Assembly: GCA_036927565.1 (NCBI GenBank)
Contig: JAYESD010000008.1
Coordinates: forward strand, 16,262,100 to 16,326,099
From: Tuctoria greenei
Lineage: Eukaryota; Streptophyta; Magnoliopsida; Poales; Poaceae
Direction: 5' to 3'
DNA length: 64,000 nucleotides
In this document: positions 22,741 through 35,343 of the stretch, piece by piece
Position numbering within the stretch: the stretch's first letter is position 1
Layout: each line of letters opens with the position of its first letter
Position numbers and translations under genes: made by a program
Notes under the pieces: model-generated
Database searches by the model: none
What the model saw: only the letters and a program-made list of their open reading frames with translations
What the model was told of the DNA's origin: nothing

Positions 22741-23787
22741 ATGGAGGAATCAATGTCTCGCGAGTTTGAAGAACTTGCTCTGAATGGTCATAATTAATCT
22801 ACATGGACTCTTGACATCAATAGAGGACTGATGATTGCTCTTACTCCTCCTTAAGAAAGACCTGCAACATTTCTGGATACATTCAAGTATCAGACACTAT
22901 ACATCATCCGTAATCACTTCCATCCAGATTTAAAATCAGAATATGTGATGGAGGAAGAACCTCATAGTCTTTGGATGGCATTAAAAAGCCGTTATGAATA
23001 GCAAAAAGCAATATTATTGCCTGAGGCCAATCATGAATGGACTCAACTTCGTCTTCAAGACTTTAAGTCTATAGAAGACTATAATCATGTTGTTCATAAG
23101 GTATGTGCCAAATTAAGGTTTTGTGAGAAAGAACCATCAGAAGAGGATAAAATAGAGAAGACTCTTCAAACTATGCTCCCTTCTGATAGGGTCTTACAAC
23201 ATCAATACCGGGCTCGCAACTACCAATATTATGCTGACCTCATTAGAGATTTACTTTAGGCAGAGAAGCATGATGAACTTACTATTAAGAATCATCACCA
23301 ACGTCGTGTTGGGGCTGCTCCTCTACCTGAAATTCATCATAATGGGAAGAAAGCAAATACTTCTAAGAATGTATATTCTAAGAAAAATGGTAGATCTGCT
23401 AGACGCTGTCGTAATAGGAAAAAGAATAAGAAATTCTCAAAGACAATGAGAAAGGATGGTGTTCCCTTCAAAGGGAAAATTGTGCAGTGCAAGGCATGTG
23501 ACACTTATAAGCATACTGCTGATAAATGTCACACACATAAACACCTTGTGACTTTATACCAGAAATCACTGGGAAAAGACAAGAAATCTCAAGGATCTCA
23601 AAGTGAGTATGAAACTTATTTAAGTATTCAAACAAAGCCAACATTTGAAGTCGGTTGTTCAAGCAAGGATATTGAAAATCCAAGCAACAACGAGCCAACA
23701 CTAAGTGTTTATGACTACATGGACATGGACATGAACAATACTATGGTAGAATATAAATCGAACGATGTGTTCGACGGTCTAATCTAA
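22741..23787 (+). pseudogene. Copia gag, Bianca-like element, broken
   Basis: It starts at an ATG at 22741, with in-frame stops soon after (near 22795, 22850 and 23000), then a long block from 23017. The gag core includes WTQLRLQDFKSIEDYN. A basic stretch follows, then a zinc knuckle CKACDTYKHTADKC (CX2CX4HX4C) near 23490-23531. There is a further stop at about 23259. It would form the particle shell but is disrupted. Confidence 0.75.
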
Positions 23788-23957
23788 GATCGATTGCCAT
23801 AGATATTTGTAAATATTAGTCTATGTATGTAAAGTGTGTTGTAATGTATGTAATTAGTTACATTGTATTAGGATTATTCATCACTCTAATATTTTATGTA
23901 CATATATGAATTTCAATGCAACTTATTATGTCATTATAATTTTTATTTATTAGATTT

Positions 23958-26900
23958 CATGGGAAAATTCCGATGGAAGAAGAAATGTGCCTTGTGGATA
24001 GTTGCACCACAAACTCTATACTTAGGGATACAAAATATTTTCAGACCCTAACGCGATGTGACATTAGTTGGCTCTGGACAAGCCACTATTACACTTCCCA
24101 ATGGGACACAAGTGATGATTGATGATGCTTTATTGTATCCTGATTCTACACGTACTCTCATAAGTTTTAGAGATATTCAGAAAATTGGGTTACATATAAA
24201 TACCCATGAAGAAAATAAAGAAGAATTTCTTCTTATTTCAAAATCTTCTGAATATGGCCAAGAAGTTATAGAAAGAATTCCTTCTACTCCATCTGGACTG
24301 TACTATACATACATAAAACCCGTACCATATGTTGCATACAAGGTAATTTTACAGAATGTTGATACATTTAAGACCTGACATTCACGCCTAGGCCACCCCA
24401 GAATAGGGATGATGTGGAAAATTATTGGAAATTGCACAGGTCATGATTTAAAGAACACTAAATTTCCAAAATCAAATGATTTTGTGTGTACTTCATGTGC
24501 TATGGGAAAGTTGATCTTGCGGCCTTCCCCGCTTAAGATCCATGCTGAACCATTAAAGTTCCTTGAAAGAATTCAAGGTGATATTTGTGGACCCATACAA
24601 CCAATGTGTGGTCCATTTAGATACTTCATGATTTTAATTGACGCATCTACAAGATGGTCGCACGTGTGCTTATTATCTACATGTAAACATGCTTTTGCCA
24701 AATTTATGATACGAGTCATAAGGTCAAAAGCAAATTATCGAGAATATAAGATAAAAATTATCCGTATGGACAATGCTGCTGAATTTACATCTCGGGCCTT
24801 TAATGATTATTGTATGGCTCAAGGTATTGAAGTACAACATTCTATTCCATATGTTCACACACAAAATGGTTTAGCAGAATCTCTCATAAAGAGATTTAAA
24901 CTCATAGCTAGGCCGTTATTGCAAGGATGTAATTTACCAACATCTTGTTGGGGTCATGCAGTTTTACACGCTGTTGATCTTCTACAATTACGACCAACTG
25001 CATACCATACCACCTACCCTTTACAACTTGTACGTGGAGATCAATCCAATATCTCCCATCTGCGGAAATTTGGTTGTGTTTTATACACACCAATTTCACC
25101 ACCTAAGCGAACTTCTATGGGCCCTCACAGGAAATTAGGTATATATGTGGGATATCAATCCACGTCAATTATTAAATACCTAGAGCCTTTAACAGGAGAT
25201 TTATTCACGGCCCGGTTCGCTGATTGTATTTTTAATGAGGATCATTTCTCAGCTTTAGGGAGAGATAATAAATTTATCAATGACCGTCGAGAAATAAATT
25301 GGGATGACAAGTCCATCCTAAATATTGATCCACGTACAAAGGAAACTGAACTTCAAGTTCAAAAAAATATGGAGTTACAACAAATTGCTAGTAACATGCC
25401 AGATGCATTTATTGACTATAATAATGTCACAAAGTCTTTAAATCCTGCTGTCAATGCACCTTGCCGAGTGGAGGTATCATTAAAAACCACTCAACCTCCA
25501 AAAAGGGGAGAGCAAGTAAGGAAATTGATGCTTCAACCAAGCGTCCAAAGACCATGAGATTAAGATCTTCCTCGAGGAAAGTAAATGCAAGTCAACAAAA
25601 TGTTGACATACATCAGTGATATTTTAAATCCTTTATCCCGCCCTCAAGTGCGCACTATAGAGCAGACTGGACAAATCGGAAAACCCTGATTCTTCTATAT
25701 TGGGAAGTCAAGAAGAATTACAGGGGATAAAAGAAATTTCCATCAATTATACTAGTTCTGGAGAATTATTTAACCGTAATATAACGGTTGTCAACTCATG
25801 CTTTTCAACTATGATTGTTGATCTTTTCCAAGATCCTGATCCAAAGACCATGGCAGAGTGTAAACAACGCTCAGACTGGATCAAATGGAAAGAAGCAATC
25901 AAGGTAGAACTTGACTCACTTAAAAAGAGAGAGGTATTTAGTAATGTAATACCTACTCTTACTCGAACCTATCCTGTTGGGTTTAAATGGGTTTTCGTCT
26001 GAAAATGGAATGAAAACAATGAGGTTGTGAGATACAAGGCAAGGCTAGTTGCACAAGGGTTTACGCAGAGACCCGACATTGATTTCAATGAAACATATTC
26101 TCCTGTTACGAATGGAATAACTTTCCGATACATGAAATTTCTGGCAACACAAAAACATCTATCTTTGCAGTGGATGGATGTCGTGACTGCATATTTATAT
26201 AGGTCACTAGATTCGGATATTTATATGAAGGTTCCAGATGGGATACCCATACCGAATGGAAAAGTAGATTGCAACATGTTTTGTGTTAAACTTAACAAGT
26301 CTTTATATGGCTTGAAACAGTCTAGAAGGATATGGTATAACCGACTGAAGGAGTTCCTTTTGAACAAAGGCTACTCTACTAATGATAATTGCCCTTGTGT
26401 CTTTATTCGAAGATCCTCAACTGGTTTTTGTATAATATCAATGTATGTTGATGACTTAAATATCATTGGTACTGAGAATGACATTAAAGAGGCACAAAAT
26501 CATCTTAAAAGGGAGTTCGAGATGAAGGATTTAGGTAAAACTAAATTTTGCTTGGGTTTACAACTCGAGCTCCTTCATACGGGCATTCTAGTACACTTAT
26601 CAGCTTATGTTTAAAAAGTATTGGAGAAATTCAATATGAACAAAGCTTATCCATCTAAAACTCCGATGGTTGTAAGATGCTTAGAAAGGGACACATATCC
26701 ATTTCGGCAATGCCAAGAAGGAGAAGAAGTATTGGGTTCTGAATACCCATACCTTAGTGCCATTGGCGCACTTATGTATCTTGCAAATAACACAAGACCC
26801 GATATTGCTTTTGTAGTAAATTTATTAACAAGATATAGTAGCGCTCCTATCATACGTCATTGGAATGGAGTGAAAAATATTTTAAGATACCATCAAGGTA

Positions 26901-27460
26901 CACAAGATCTTGGACTATTCTTTCCAAAGAAACAAGATCTAAATCTCATTGGCTATGCCGATTCAGGTTATCTAAGTGATCCCCATAATGGTAGGTCACA
27001 AACAGGTTTCGTGTTTTGACACAGACAGACGACAATTTCTTGAAAGTCTTCCAAGCAGACTCTAATTGTTACGTCTTCTAATCACTTCGAAATCATAGCA
27101 TTATATGAGACCGCACGTGAATGTGTTTGGCTACGTAGAGTGATTAATCATATCCATGTCTCAAGTAGCATTGGACCTATTGAATCACCAACCATTTTCT
27201 ATGAAGATAATGCAGCTTGCATTGCTCAGATGCAGTCAGGTTATGTTAAAACTAATGTTACTAAACACATAGCTCCTAAACTATTTCACCCACATGAACT
27301 TCAGGTGAATGGATAAATTGATCTCCAACAAACTAAATCATGTGATAATTTAGCAGATTTATTTACTAAGTACCTACCATACTCCACATTTTCTAAACGT
27401 ATTGCAAGTATTGGTATGCGTAGACTTAGAGATTTGCAAGGTTTAGGGGGAGCTTCATAG
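23958..27460 (+). pseudogene. Copia pol, Bianca-like element, broken
   Basis: Domains run in order. The protease near 23985 reads VDSCTTNS, so the catalytic DSG is changed to DSC. GAG-pre-integrase lies at about 24380-24520. The integrase core has GDICGPI, MDNAAEF and LAESLIKR as the D, D, E segments (24409-25557). RT spans about 25860-26613, with WMDVVTAYL and the active-site YVDD near 26449. RNase H includes GYADSGYLSD near 26950 and the end region to about 27460. In-frame stops at 24377, 25557, 26000, 26613 and 27017 make it a pseudogene. Confidence 0.85.
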
Positions 27461-27768
27461 AAAGCCACCTGACAATTATGCATCAAATTGTACTCTTTTT
27501 CTTATACGAGTTTTACTTTTAAAGGTTTCTCACAATAAGTTTTAATGAAACCATGACAATGCAAGTAATGTCTTTTTTTTTGAATTTTTCCCCACAGGGG
27601 TTTTTATTTGAAAACAATTAAGACATTTTATGTTGTGTTTTCTCCTGTTTTATAAAAGTTTAAGGAGTTTTTAAACAACATTAACTATGTATATATTTAT
27701 AAATATCTTCTGATTTTTCCCACTGGGGTTTTAGAAGATAAGTCACTCAACTAGGAGATCAAGTGCTC

Positions 27769-27777
27769 AAGGGGAAG
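27769..27777 (+). promoter_or_regulatory. Polypurine tract of Bianca-like element
   Basis: AAGGGGAAG abuts the 3' LTR start at 27778. It is the plus-strand primer site for reverse transcription. Confidence 0.75.
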
Positions 27778-27974
27778 TGTTATAAAACATTTTACATGTG
27801 AGCACTTGACGGCGATAACCGCAGCGCCGCCGGCAACCGCCGCGCCGCGTCTCCTCGTGCAGGGTCGCGTCCCTCCTCATTGTGACCCCTCGCAATGTAT
27901 AAATAGAAGATGAATGAATGAAATAAGTTGAATCAATCTCATTGTTGTCTCTCTTCTAAATTCGCAATTCAACA
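27778..27974 (+). repeat. 3' LTR of Bianca-like element
   Basis: TGTTATAAAA to ATTCAACA, followed by the TSD ATTAA. Differences from the 5' LTR are mostly C/T and G/A transitions, as expected of methylated, decaying DNA. Confidence 0.9.
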
Positions 27975-28194
27975 ATTAACGGAGCAGGGCGAGTTCATCA
28001 GTGCAAACCGCGATATTTCTACACATATTTTCCCTAAAGTCCAACATTAGTCGGTGTGACATACTCTACGCTGTGCGAGGAACACCTCGGTGGACTTTGC
28101 CAGAGCTGGGACGACTCAATGGTTGCCGGCGACGAGCGGCGATGGCAAAAATAGCAACGACAAGTCGCGAGTTATTCTCCAGATGCGTTCCACC

Positions 28195-28574
28195 TGTTGG
28201 TACTCAGCAAACTAGGTACTCTCATGCACAGGATGAAAATGTTTAAGTGATCTGCCTCTCCGCTGAGACAGATTTCGGAGGCGTCACGTGTCTAGCAGGC
28301 CTGGACCCCATCATTCCTCAAGGGTAGGCTCCAGTGCTCTCACGTGGACCTCTACACGGGACTTGACTCCCCGAAGAGATGTGGTACTAGGCTGCCACGT
28401 GTCCAGCGGGACAGGACCCCACTCCTCCTTAGGAGCGGGCTCTGGTGCCGCCACGTGGCTGGAAGCTTCGGGCTAGCCTCCCCCGCAGAGGCAGGCTTCA
28501 GAACCACCACGTGTCCTATAGTCCCGGACTCTCGACTCTCCTGAGAGTTGGGCTCCGGAGCTTCCATGTGCCTC
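28195..28574 (+). repeat. Gypsy LTR fragment with G-box array
   Basis: It starts TGTTGGTACTCAGC and matches the LTR start at 32466. CACGTG or near-CACGTG motifs recur about every 55 bp (near 28284, 28338, 28395, 28450, 28505). It is cut at 28574 by the SIRE LTR of element 3. Confidence 0.7.
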
Positions 28575-30070
28575 TGAATTTGGCCTAGAGCGGGAGTGAA
28601 TAAACGTTGCAAATTTTTCCTGCAACACTTAACAAATTTGTCAAATACAAGAGGGTTGGACTAGTACGGTGTAGGATACAGACTAGTCTGGTGTGCTAGT
28701 TATGCCTATGAAAGATTATCTGTTAATGTAATTTTCTCGAATGATTCAATAGCAAAATATAGTAAACTTTCCTAACAACTTGGGTAAGTGATTAGGATGA
28801 GTGATCGCACGAGATATACAAAATTAATACAATTTTCAAGTTTTAATCAACTCTATGCCCTAGATGACAATGATTGCAAAAGTAGGGAATTGGATCACAT
28901 GAGACAAGTATTTTTACCGTGGTTCGATCTCACTAAAAATATCTACGTCCTCATTGGGGAGCTCACAAAGAGTCGGGTCTCAATCAATCCTTTACCTCTT
29001 CAAGTCACCACAAAGGCCGACTTGAGTTCCACTATCACGGGGGCAATCATCGAGTCAATGGGGCAACCTCACATGCTGATGGCTCCCACACAATTACAGA
29101 GAGGAAACAAATCAAATACACTCAAAAGATTTACAACAAGTTCAAGAGGGTATAAGAGATCAAACCCCAAGAGCTTAGCAATGCGTAGAAGACGATCTCC
29201 CTTTCCCAAATCTTGATTCCCTAAAGATTTAACTTTTTAGGGCTTTAAATGTGTGAGGAGAAGTGTTTTTGTGCTCTTGGGATGTGTGATGGCGCTAGAA
29301 TTTGTAGTTGTGTGTTGTGGGGCGTGGATCACATATTTATAGAGTTTCCAAAAAAGTTGTCATTAAGGATCCCGACTGCCGAACTAGTCCTCTCAAGGGA
29401 CCGGAATAGTCCGATGTGTTGTAGAATTTGCGTGGATTGTGCAGCACACTTGAAACCCTAATTTGTGTGAGGTGTAACAGACTTGTATGCATTGGAACGA
29501 AAAGTTAACCGGGCTAGTCCGTGGTGATTTCAGAAACTTAATCGGACTAGTCTGCAGTTTAACGGACTTGTCCGATGCAAGGTGAATGTGAGTTGTGAGA
29601 TGGACTAGTCCAACTCTTGGGACTTGTCCGTGTGGAACAACAAAAATTTGAACGGACTTGTCCGGACTTTCCTAGGTTGGAACAGTGAGCCGAACGGACT
29701 AGTTCGGTGCTGTTCTGGACTTGTCCGTGTAAGAACAGTAAGCTAATTGGACTAGTCTACAAGTGAACAGATTTGTCCGATGCTTTAGTGAATTGTTTAA
29801 CTTATTGATTTTAGCCATTACCCTTTACGCAAAGTCATAAGCTCTTTGGATGTGTCTCTCACACACATCCTATACATTGATATCTACTTTGCGTTTCCAT
29901 TAATTATTTGGGCTTTTCTTTTTTTATTCCTCATTTTCACCTTTTTGTGTATCATAAATTCTATTCTTCATATACCTGCTTTTCATCTCAACAGATTTCA
30001 TTAGATTCTCATTTGTTTGTCATTAGTTGTTCAAAACCTACAAGAGAATGCCTAGATGCACTTTCAATCT
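28575..30070 (-). repeat. 3' LTR of SIRE element 3
   Basis: A 1.5-kb LTR from TGAATTTGGCCTAG to ATGCACTTTCA. It carries GGACTAGTCCG-type palindromes at about 28660-28690 and 29375-29790, and a minus-strand TATA box TATAAATA at 29334-29341. Confidence 0.85.
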
Positions 30071-30072
30071 CC

Positions 30073-30086
30073 CCCATTTTGGTGAT
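30073..30086 (-). promoter_or_regulatory. Polypurine tract of SIRE element 3
   Basis: The minus strand reads AAAATGGGGGAGAT next to the LTR edge at 30070. It is equivalent to AAAAAGGGGGAGAT at 63391-63404. Confidence 0.8.
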
Positions 30087-30484
30087 TGATGACAACCAAT
30101 TGAGATTTTACAATTAAGAGTAAAAATATATTTTCATAAAGTGTGCATATATGAGAATGACATATGAACAAGAATAAAATTTTCACATATATGCACTCTT
30201 TATGGTGGGGTGCCTATAGATTGTGTGTGAGCAGATATTGTGATGTGAATAATTGAAAATACAACAATTATAGTAAACAACCATCACAAGAATATAATGA
30301 GCATCACACATTTATATTCAAGCAAAATAGGGATCCAAATATAGATTACAATAGTTTGAAACTTAAAACACAAAAGATACATGTCCTTGATCACTAGTCC
30401 TTAAGGCTCATAGATATAGACTACTAGTCTCAATCTGTCCCCTTTTGGCATCAAGACACCAAGAAAGGAAAAAATTGGGGGAAA

Positions 30485-32095
30485 TTACTCTCCGCCACTC
30501 CCTCTCCCACTCTCAGTCCTGTCTTCATCTTCAAACTCATGAGCATGCTGAGGAGGAGGAGGAACAGAGACACCCGCAATTCCCAAAGAGGCCAATTCTT
30601 GTTCTGTAAGAGGTGCCATCTCTGTGATGTTCTCTTCAAAATCTTCTAAGATCTGAGGAGATCCCACTAGCTCAATATCCAATTTCTCACATATGGCTTT
30701 GATGTTTGCCTTTATGTACCCCTAGTGCCTCTTCCTGGCCAAGCTTTCCTTGTTTTGCTTAACTTCCACTTTGCCGCATGATGCAAAGATAGAGGAAAGC
30801 ATCTTCAATACACTACTAGAGGACTCTCTGGAGGGTGTAGGAGCAAAGGTAGCAGCTGGATCCCTTGTACCTTCATTCGCTTGTTTGGACCTTTGTTCCC
30901 TAGCAGGTGAGGCAGGAGCTTTGAAGACATTGTATGCTGGTGGCTTCTAAGGATTGAGACTGAAATGCTCAACATCCTTGAGAAACTCAAGGTTGGTTAC
31001 CTTCTCAATTATATACATGATGTATGTCGCATAGCCACACGACCTATTGGGAGTGATTAAGATGTTCACAATGTCATTGTAGATATACTCAAAGACATTG
31101 AAGGCCCTTCTCTTACTTATCACTTTCATCAAGGTCCTTAGAGTTCATTGAATAGTCCCTGCATCTCCATCCTTTAGAGCTATGATATTCCTCAAAATTC
31201 TGTTTAGCACAATAAAGAATGACTTCAAGTACTTAGTAGTAGGAGGCTTGTATGGCATTCTTCTGTCATAAAGGAATGCAAGCTCATCCTTCTCCGAAGG
31301 CTTCAAGTTGTGAATTACAAGCTCATTTTCCAAAGTATCTTCAAGATGGAGTATCCTGGCAAGCTCCTCATAAGTGACACTATACTTGGATCCATGAGTC
31401 ATCCAAGTGATTTCATCCTCGTCATCACGGGGGAAGTAGAGAGTGGAATAGAATTGAGTGATGACTTCATTATTAAAATTGTATTGGAAGGAGAGAAGAT
31501 ATTTCAAGCCATGTCTCTCCAAGGCCTATAAGACTTCATGATTGTCCTGACAATTCTTGGATTGCAAATAGGTCACATCTACTCACTGACTGACAACCAC
31601 TGGATTTCTCATCTTCCTCTATACATGCTCATAATAGTCTGCATGGAAGTGGCTCCAAAACCTTGGGTTAGCTAATTGCTTTGGCTACTCATATACTTTG
31701 ACATTCCTGAGCTTGTGAGCCAAATCATTGCCTTTGTCTATGAAATCATCTTCAAAGGCTTGTCTGTTGCGCTCTTCAGGAGACTTCATCTTTAGTGGAC
31801 CAATGGGTCCACTTGCAAGTCCCTTGCCCTTGTTAGTGCTTCTCCTTGGTGCCGTTGAGCTAGCACCGACACCATCCTTGCTTGATGGCTTCTTCACTAC
31901 CACCTTCCTCTTTCTTGGAAGCACACCATTAGGCGGAGAAGAGTTGGCATCATAGTCATGTCTCTTCTTGCTTCTCAGTTCTTTTGCCCTGGCCACTCTT
32001 GCACAATCATGCTTGGCTTCATAGTAAAACATGCTATCATCCGATGCGAACGACAAAGTTTTCCTTTTACTCGCCCCCTTGACGCTTGGGTACAT
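30485..32095 (-). pseudogene. SIRE third ORF (plant transposon-protein-like), broken
   Basis: The N-terminal block (31685-32095) is Lys/Arg-rich with PRKRKVVVKKPSSK, a nuclear-signal-like stretch. The central block (31145-31522) has ERHGLKYLLSFQ and FYSTLYFPRDD, matching FFERYRGLVDLLSHQ and FYATLYVAEG in the intact ORF at 60846. The block at 30947-31132 continues the same domain. A short acidic C-terminus ends at 30485. Stops and frame changes near 31140, 31530-31680 and 30945 break it. It lacks the long proline-rich tail of the intact copy. Function is unknown. Confidence 0.7.
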
Positions 32096-33750
32096 CGTGT
32101 GGGTCGCCTAGACCCAGCACGCGCTGCACAACCCGCAGCACTCATGATAGCGGGACCCAGGTCTCCTGTCAGAAAGGTTGGCCCGAGCAGCCATCCACCC
32201 GAGAAGACGACTCGGCGGTTCCCATAAAGGCGGAACAACATAAGCACATCAGCGGCATCGAGAACCACCACAGTTAAAGATACTGCAACATGCAAATATC
32301 ACATCGCCACGACCCTTCAACTAGAGATGGACGTGGGGGCATGACATTAGAGGCGCGCAACCGCTTCGGCTTCCCAAGATAAAAATGAAAAGGCAGCGTG
32401 GGAAACCAAGGTGAGGGCTACACCCGTGGGCTCGTCGCTTGCCCCAAGGTGTACCCGGGGGCCACTGTCGATACTCAGCAGACTGAGTACCTTCGCGCAC
32501 AAGATGAAAATGCCTAAGTTCCCCGCCTCCCCGCTGAGGTAGGATTCAGTGGCGCCACATGTCCAGCAGTCCCGAACCCTGTCCCTCCTTAGGGGCGAGC
32601 TCCGGTACTGCCACGTGGAACTCTACATGGGACCCGACTCCCCCGAAGAGATGATCTCCCTGGTTGCCACGTGTCCAGCGGGACAAGACCCCGCTCGTCC
32701 ATAGGAGTGTGCTACAGTGCCACCACATGACCTGAAACTCCAGGCTGGCCTCCCCTGCAGAGGCGGGCTCCGAAACCACCACGTGTCCAGCAGTCCTGAA
32801 CCCTCGACTCTCCTCAGAGTTGGACTCCAGAGCTTCCATGTTGCCCGCAGCACTAGACTCAGCCTACCTCGCAGAGGCGGGCTCCGGTGCTGCCACGTGT
32901 CCTACAAATTGTCCTGGGTGGTAGCTTACGAAAGTAATGGGTGGCGTGCCTTGTCCAAGTAGGGCTTGAAGGCACGCACCTTCCCCAGGTGCACGACACG
33001 GTGCACACCCCTGTCAGATATTGGTGCGTCCAATCACATCGCAGTGAAGGCGCCTCAAGGCTACCCCACGCCGCTGACTGTGTAGCTTGAGGAGACAAGA
33101 TGAACAAGACATTCCATGCCATCATCAACGACTACGCCTAGCTACTGACGTCCGACGGGGCCCTGTCAGATATCGTTGCATCCAATCACATCGCAGTGAA
33201 GGCGCCACAAGGCTACCCCATGCTGCTGATTGAGTAGCTTGCGGCGACAAGAGGGACAAGACATTCCCTGCCATCATAGACGACTACGCCTAGCCACTAG
33301 CATCCGACGGGGCTAGACAGTGAGTCTTCAAGCCGCGGTCAGAGGCAGCGTACGTAGTAAGACATTAAATATTGTACAGGTATAAGATCACCCGAGGCCA
33401 CCTGTCAAGCCCCAGACCCCACTTGTAAGGTGCTGGACCTTACTAAGAAAGGTTTGGATAGCCACCAAGCTCATTCATACCCATTCGACCTCACACACAA
33501 GCTTCTGTAGCTCACAAGACTCAGGCAATACAACTCTCTCTGTGGACGTAGGGTGTTACGCTCCGGTGACCCGAACCACGAAAACCATCGTGTCATCGTC
33601 TCTCATATGTGCTACCTCACCGGAGACTAGCCCACACCTAAAAAAGAACCTCCGCGGGCTGCTCATTAGCAAGTCCGGAGAAAGTGTCACAAGAACACTT
33701 CAACACACCCCAACGCGATACACCTACACATTCTACATGCTACGATGAGC
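32096..33750 (+). mobile_element. 3' end of a Gypsy element with LTR
   Basis: 32096-32465 is the internal 3' end, closing with CCCGGGGGCCAC, a purine-poor/purine junction typical just before Gypsy LTRs. The LTR starts at 32466 (TGTCGATACTCAGCAG) and holds an array of CACGTG motifs (32610-32895). It also holds a tandem repeat of a roughly 180-bp segment (around 33010-33130 and 33150-33300) and the CTTGTAAGGTGC and GTAGGGTGTTACGC region near 33430-33555. The right boundary is uncertain. No coding domain survives. Confidence 0.6.
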
Positions 33751-33929
33751 ATCACGGGAAAGGTGGCTTGAGCTAAGGGGGCTCCTATCTCATCGGCAAC
33801 GATGGGGTGCATCGGAGCCGACACGAAGCTATCGAGCTGCCATCTAAGGTTCGCTAGGTGACCAAGCATAGAGTGTTCTACATATTGTACCATGTAGAGA
33901 AGCTAGCGACAATATGAATCGAAGTACCA

Positions 33930-34625
33930 TTGCTCTAGCACAAAGGAACGACGAGGATTGCCGTCAACGAGGAGGAAGAGGCGAAGACCTCGATTTCCGA
34001 TGAGGAGAGCTCGATGAAGGTGGCCATGTGAGAGGTGAAAAATGGTGGAGCGAAACAGCTCGAAATGGTGGCGTTGGGGTGGCTTTTATAGCCGAAGCAT
34101 AGATGCGTCGGGGGAGGGAGGGAGATTTTTTCACGAGGTTCCTTGGCGTGCCTATCATGATGAAGTAATGGCGATGCGGTGCATATGATGGCGGCATTGA
34201 TCACTTCCTTTTGCGACGACCGCGAATGGCCACACGAGTGAGGCACACTTACGGTGGCGCAACGTGCTGCGCGCGGGGAGAGGCGAGAGGAGGAAGGAAG
34301 GGGTAGGTCAGGTTGGGCCACACGTGGTGAAAGGCTTAGCCGCAGACAAGGTTGGGGGCCGAATTCCCCTTTTCTATTTTCTGAGTTTTTTCCTTTTCCC
34401 TTTCCTTTTCCATTTCATTTTGTTTTAAATTCAAATTGGTCTTGAGTGTCGATTTCAAATTTGCTCCAAGATTATGTAGTATGTTTGTTTGTCGCCTAGC
34501 TTTTTACCAAGCCTTCTCTTGAAATGATTTTTATTTCCAAGGGGATTCTCATGAAATTTAATTCGAGCTATTTGGAAAAATAAATTTTGAGTGAATTTGA
34601 AGGTTTGAAAATTTGGGATGCTACA
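33930..34625 (+). repeat. 3' part of a Tekay-like Gypsy LTR
   Basis: The end GGGATGCTACA (34625) and the preceding run (pyrimidine-rich TTTTCC stretch, then TTTAAATTCAAATT, then AT-rich sequence) follow the same plan as the last kilobase of the solo LTR at 14455-17483. The left side is truncated. Open frames on the minus strand (33935-34321) are not supported as genes. Confidence 0.55.
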
Positions 34626-35106
34626 CTTCGTAATTTGGCCACAATAGCACTCGGGAATGAAATATTTGGGAAGATTGAAAATGAGCATATAACTGAAGTT
34701 TGTTTTAAGGAACACTAAAGTAATAATGTTATTCAAATAAACATTATGCACCCATAAGGCAAGTGTTTAACCATAGTTATGTTTCTTCATATATCATATT
34801 ATTATTTAAAATATTATTATAGTACGTATATTATGAAAGATTCATTGTACTATTTTGTAGAGAGATAAAAACATTTTAATATTTCGTACAGAGTTCCAGA
34901 TATTACCGGCACGGCCTTGGTTGCAAATTGCATCCAAAACTTTGTATATATCCAAAGATGGTCTTAACATATATAATGAGTATATGTATACACCATAGAA
35001 AAAAGGATCTTTGGGCCAAACATAGGACACCCAGCAGTCACAGTGACCAACCATCTCACTCCTGCCCCTAGCTAGTTTGGGGTAGCCATTCTTTAACACC
35101 TCCACA
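34626..35106. other. Intergenic AT-rich spacer downstream of the subtilase
   Basis: No coding region or repeat recognised. Confidence 0.4.
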
Positions 35107-35139
35107 CCCCCCCCCCCCCCCCCCCCCCCCCAAAAAAAA
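35107..35139. repeat. Homopolymer C25 followed by A8
   Basis: A run of 25 C then 8 A, about 250 bp downstream of the subtilase stop on its strand. Its exact length is likely unreliable in the assembly. Confidence 0.9.
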
Positions 35140-35343
35140 GATTTCTTCTAGAAACTGAAATACAAAATAACAAAAAATGAAATGCGTAGGATTAACCGTA
35201 CCATCCGGGAAAATGAAACTAAAATAACACTCATATGAAGCACAATTAAAGGACGATGGACACGATAAACGAAAGACACAGTTGGATTGTAAAAGTATAT
35301 TTATTGTCTGTAGCATCTTGCTTAACACATTATTATAGTAGCA

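Larger units (their letters stand above)
20767..27974 (+). mobile_element. Bianca-like Copia retrotransposon, complete structure, dead
   Basis: Short LTRs (201 and 197 bp) enclose gag, protease, integrase, RT and RNase H in Copia order. The 5-bp duplication ATTAA is perfect (20762-20766, 27975-27979). LTRs differ at about 11 positions plus one 4-bp indel, roughly 5-6%. Gag wording (HQYRARNYQYYADLI, AEKHDELTIKNH) and the very short LTR suggest the Bianca lineage. That lineage name is from memory of family style and should be checked. Confidence 0.85.
28575..32095 (-). mobile_element. SIRE-type Copia element 3, minus strand, 5'-truncated
   Basis: It keeps the 3' LTR (28575-30070), the polypurine tract and the third ORF, but nothing upstream of that ORF. 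It stops near 32095 against the 3' end of a Gypsy element, so gag, pol and the 5' LTR are lost. The segment between LTR and ORF contains the same sequence as the young element near 63085 (TTTTGGCATCAAGACACC on this plus strand), which confirms the lineage. Confidence 0.8.

Noticed and set aside
33935..34321. 128-codon minus-strand frame
   Set aside because: It falls in the end of a Tekay-like LTR and has only low-complexity Ser/Pro/His composition.
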